Shown here: positions 5,413-5,529 of the stretch, one piece after another | How positions within the stretch are numbered: the stretch's first letter is position 1 | Layout of the letters: each line of letters starts with the position of its first letter | Translations under genes and position numbers: made by a program | Notes under the pieces: model-generated | What the model was told of the DNA's origin: nothing | What the model saw: the letters and a program-made list of their open reading frames with translations, nothing else | The model's database searches: none | From: Flavobacteriaceae bacterium | GTDB taxonomy: Bacteria; Bacteroidota; Bacteroidia; Flavobacteriales; Flavobacteriaceae | DNA: 5,529 nt | NCBI GenBank assembly: GCA_018662905.1 | Contig: JABJFE010000054.1 | Coordinates: 1 to 5,529 of the forward strand | Direction of reading: 5' to 3'

Positions 5413-5429
5413 AATAATCAGTGATTATT
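5413..5429. repeat. 17-bp palindrome at the 3' end of the rightmost gene
   Basis: AATAATCA and TGATTATT are perfect 8-bp arms around a single central G. It covers the stop codon of the leftward gene (5425-5427). The one-base centre is too tight for the full stem to form as an RNA hairpin, so if functional it would be a protein site on DNA. Chance occurrence is quite possible at this base composition. Confidence 0.35.
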
Positions 5430-5529
5430 TTCCTTTTACAAATGGTAAACCAGTCTTTGGACTCTCAACAACTTGCTTTCCAGCAGGTAAGTCACATGAC
5501 TCTGCTCTTTCATCTTTTGAAAAATAATA
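5425..5529 (-). CDS. C-terminal 34 residues of an unidentified protein (5' part outside window)
   Basis: The only open leftward frame at the right edge gives 34 residues ending 'LPFVKGK' and a TAA at 5427-5425. The visible part begins 'YYFSKDERAESCDLPAGK' and contains one Cys, several Gly/Pro and a basic end, so it looks like a soluble C-terminal tail rather than a membrane segment. Support comes from the frame staying open to the edge and from the bidirectional terminator just beyond its stop. The fragment is too short for me to name a family. A second leftward frame in the same stretch is also open for about 30 codons, but its composition (many Leu, Gln, Val, His out of step with the codon usage of neighbours) and its less suitable stop make it less likely. 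Confidence 0.6.
   Translation of the reverse strand, partial: YYFSKDERAESCDLPAGKQVVESPKTGLPFVKGK

Noticed and set aside
1..5529. CRISPR array, insertion sequence, tRNA/rRNA or defence island
   Set aside because: No spaced direct repeats, transposase motifs, terminal repeats, cloverleaf or defence-family signatures were seen on either strand.

Overview
The window is a very A+T-rich, gene-dense stretch that looks like the chromosome of a member of Bacteroidota, most likely a marine-type flavobacterium. Three things point that way: exported proteins whose signal peptides end in the flavobacterial pattern '..YSQ' or '..WSQ', start codons preceded by A/T-rich leaders rather than a GGAGG Shine-Dalgarno, and a perfect TAnnTTTG -7 promoter element ahead of one gene. 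The lineage is inferred from style, not from a marker gene.

Layout. Positions 1-1070 hold a leftward, translationally coupled three-gene unit: a 58-residue very basic protein, a DUF2834-type membrane protein, and an AlkA/HhH-GPD DNA glycosylase that runs off the left edge. The neighbouring stop and start codons overlap (ATGA and TAATG). After a 98-bp divergent intergenic region with a small palindrome and a TAAA tetranucleotide run, 1169-2593 encodes a rightward indoleamine 2,3-dioxygenase (IDO) family haem enzyme. It converges, with overlapping stop codons, on a leftward two-gene unit (4129-2590): a secreted endonuclease/exonuclease/phosphatase (EEP) family protein followed, one base later, by a compact single-domain asparaginase-like protein. 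A 152-bp divergent region (4130-4281) follows, then a rightward 74-residue His/Cys-containing small membrane protein with its own hairpin terminator, and an exported 256-residue protein that appears to be an internal duplication. A strong, probably bidirectional terminator (5370-5401) separates this last gene from the 3' end of a leftward gene cut by the right edge.

How the genes relate. The window reads as several short independent transcription units rather than one pathway. The IDO enzyme (tryptophan-type indole-ring cleavage) has no kynurenine-pathway partner here. The glycosylase unit is about DNA base repair, with two uncharacterised passengers. The secreted nuclease/phosphatase and the cytosolic asparaginase are co-transcribed but act in different compartments; both could serve nutrient recovery, which is inference. 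I see no RNA gene, insertion sequence, CRISPR array, phage gene or defence cassette, and no clear multi-gene novel system. The least explained items are the 58-residue basic protein, the 74-residue membrane protein and the duplicated exported protein.
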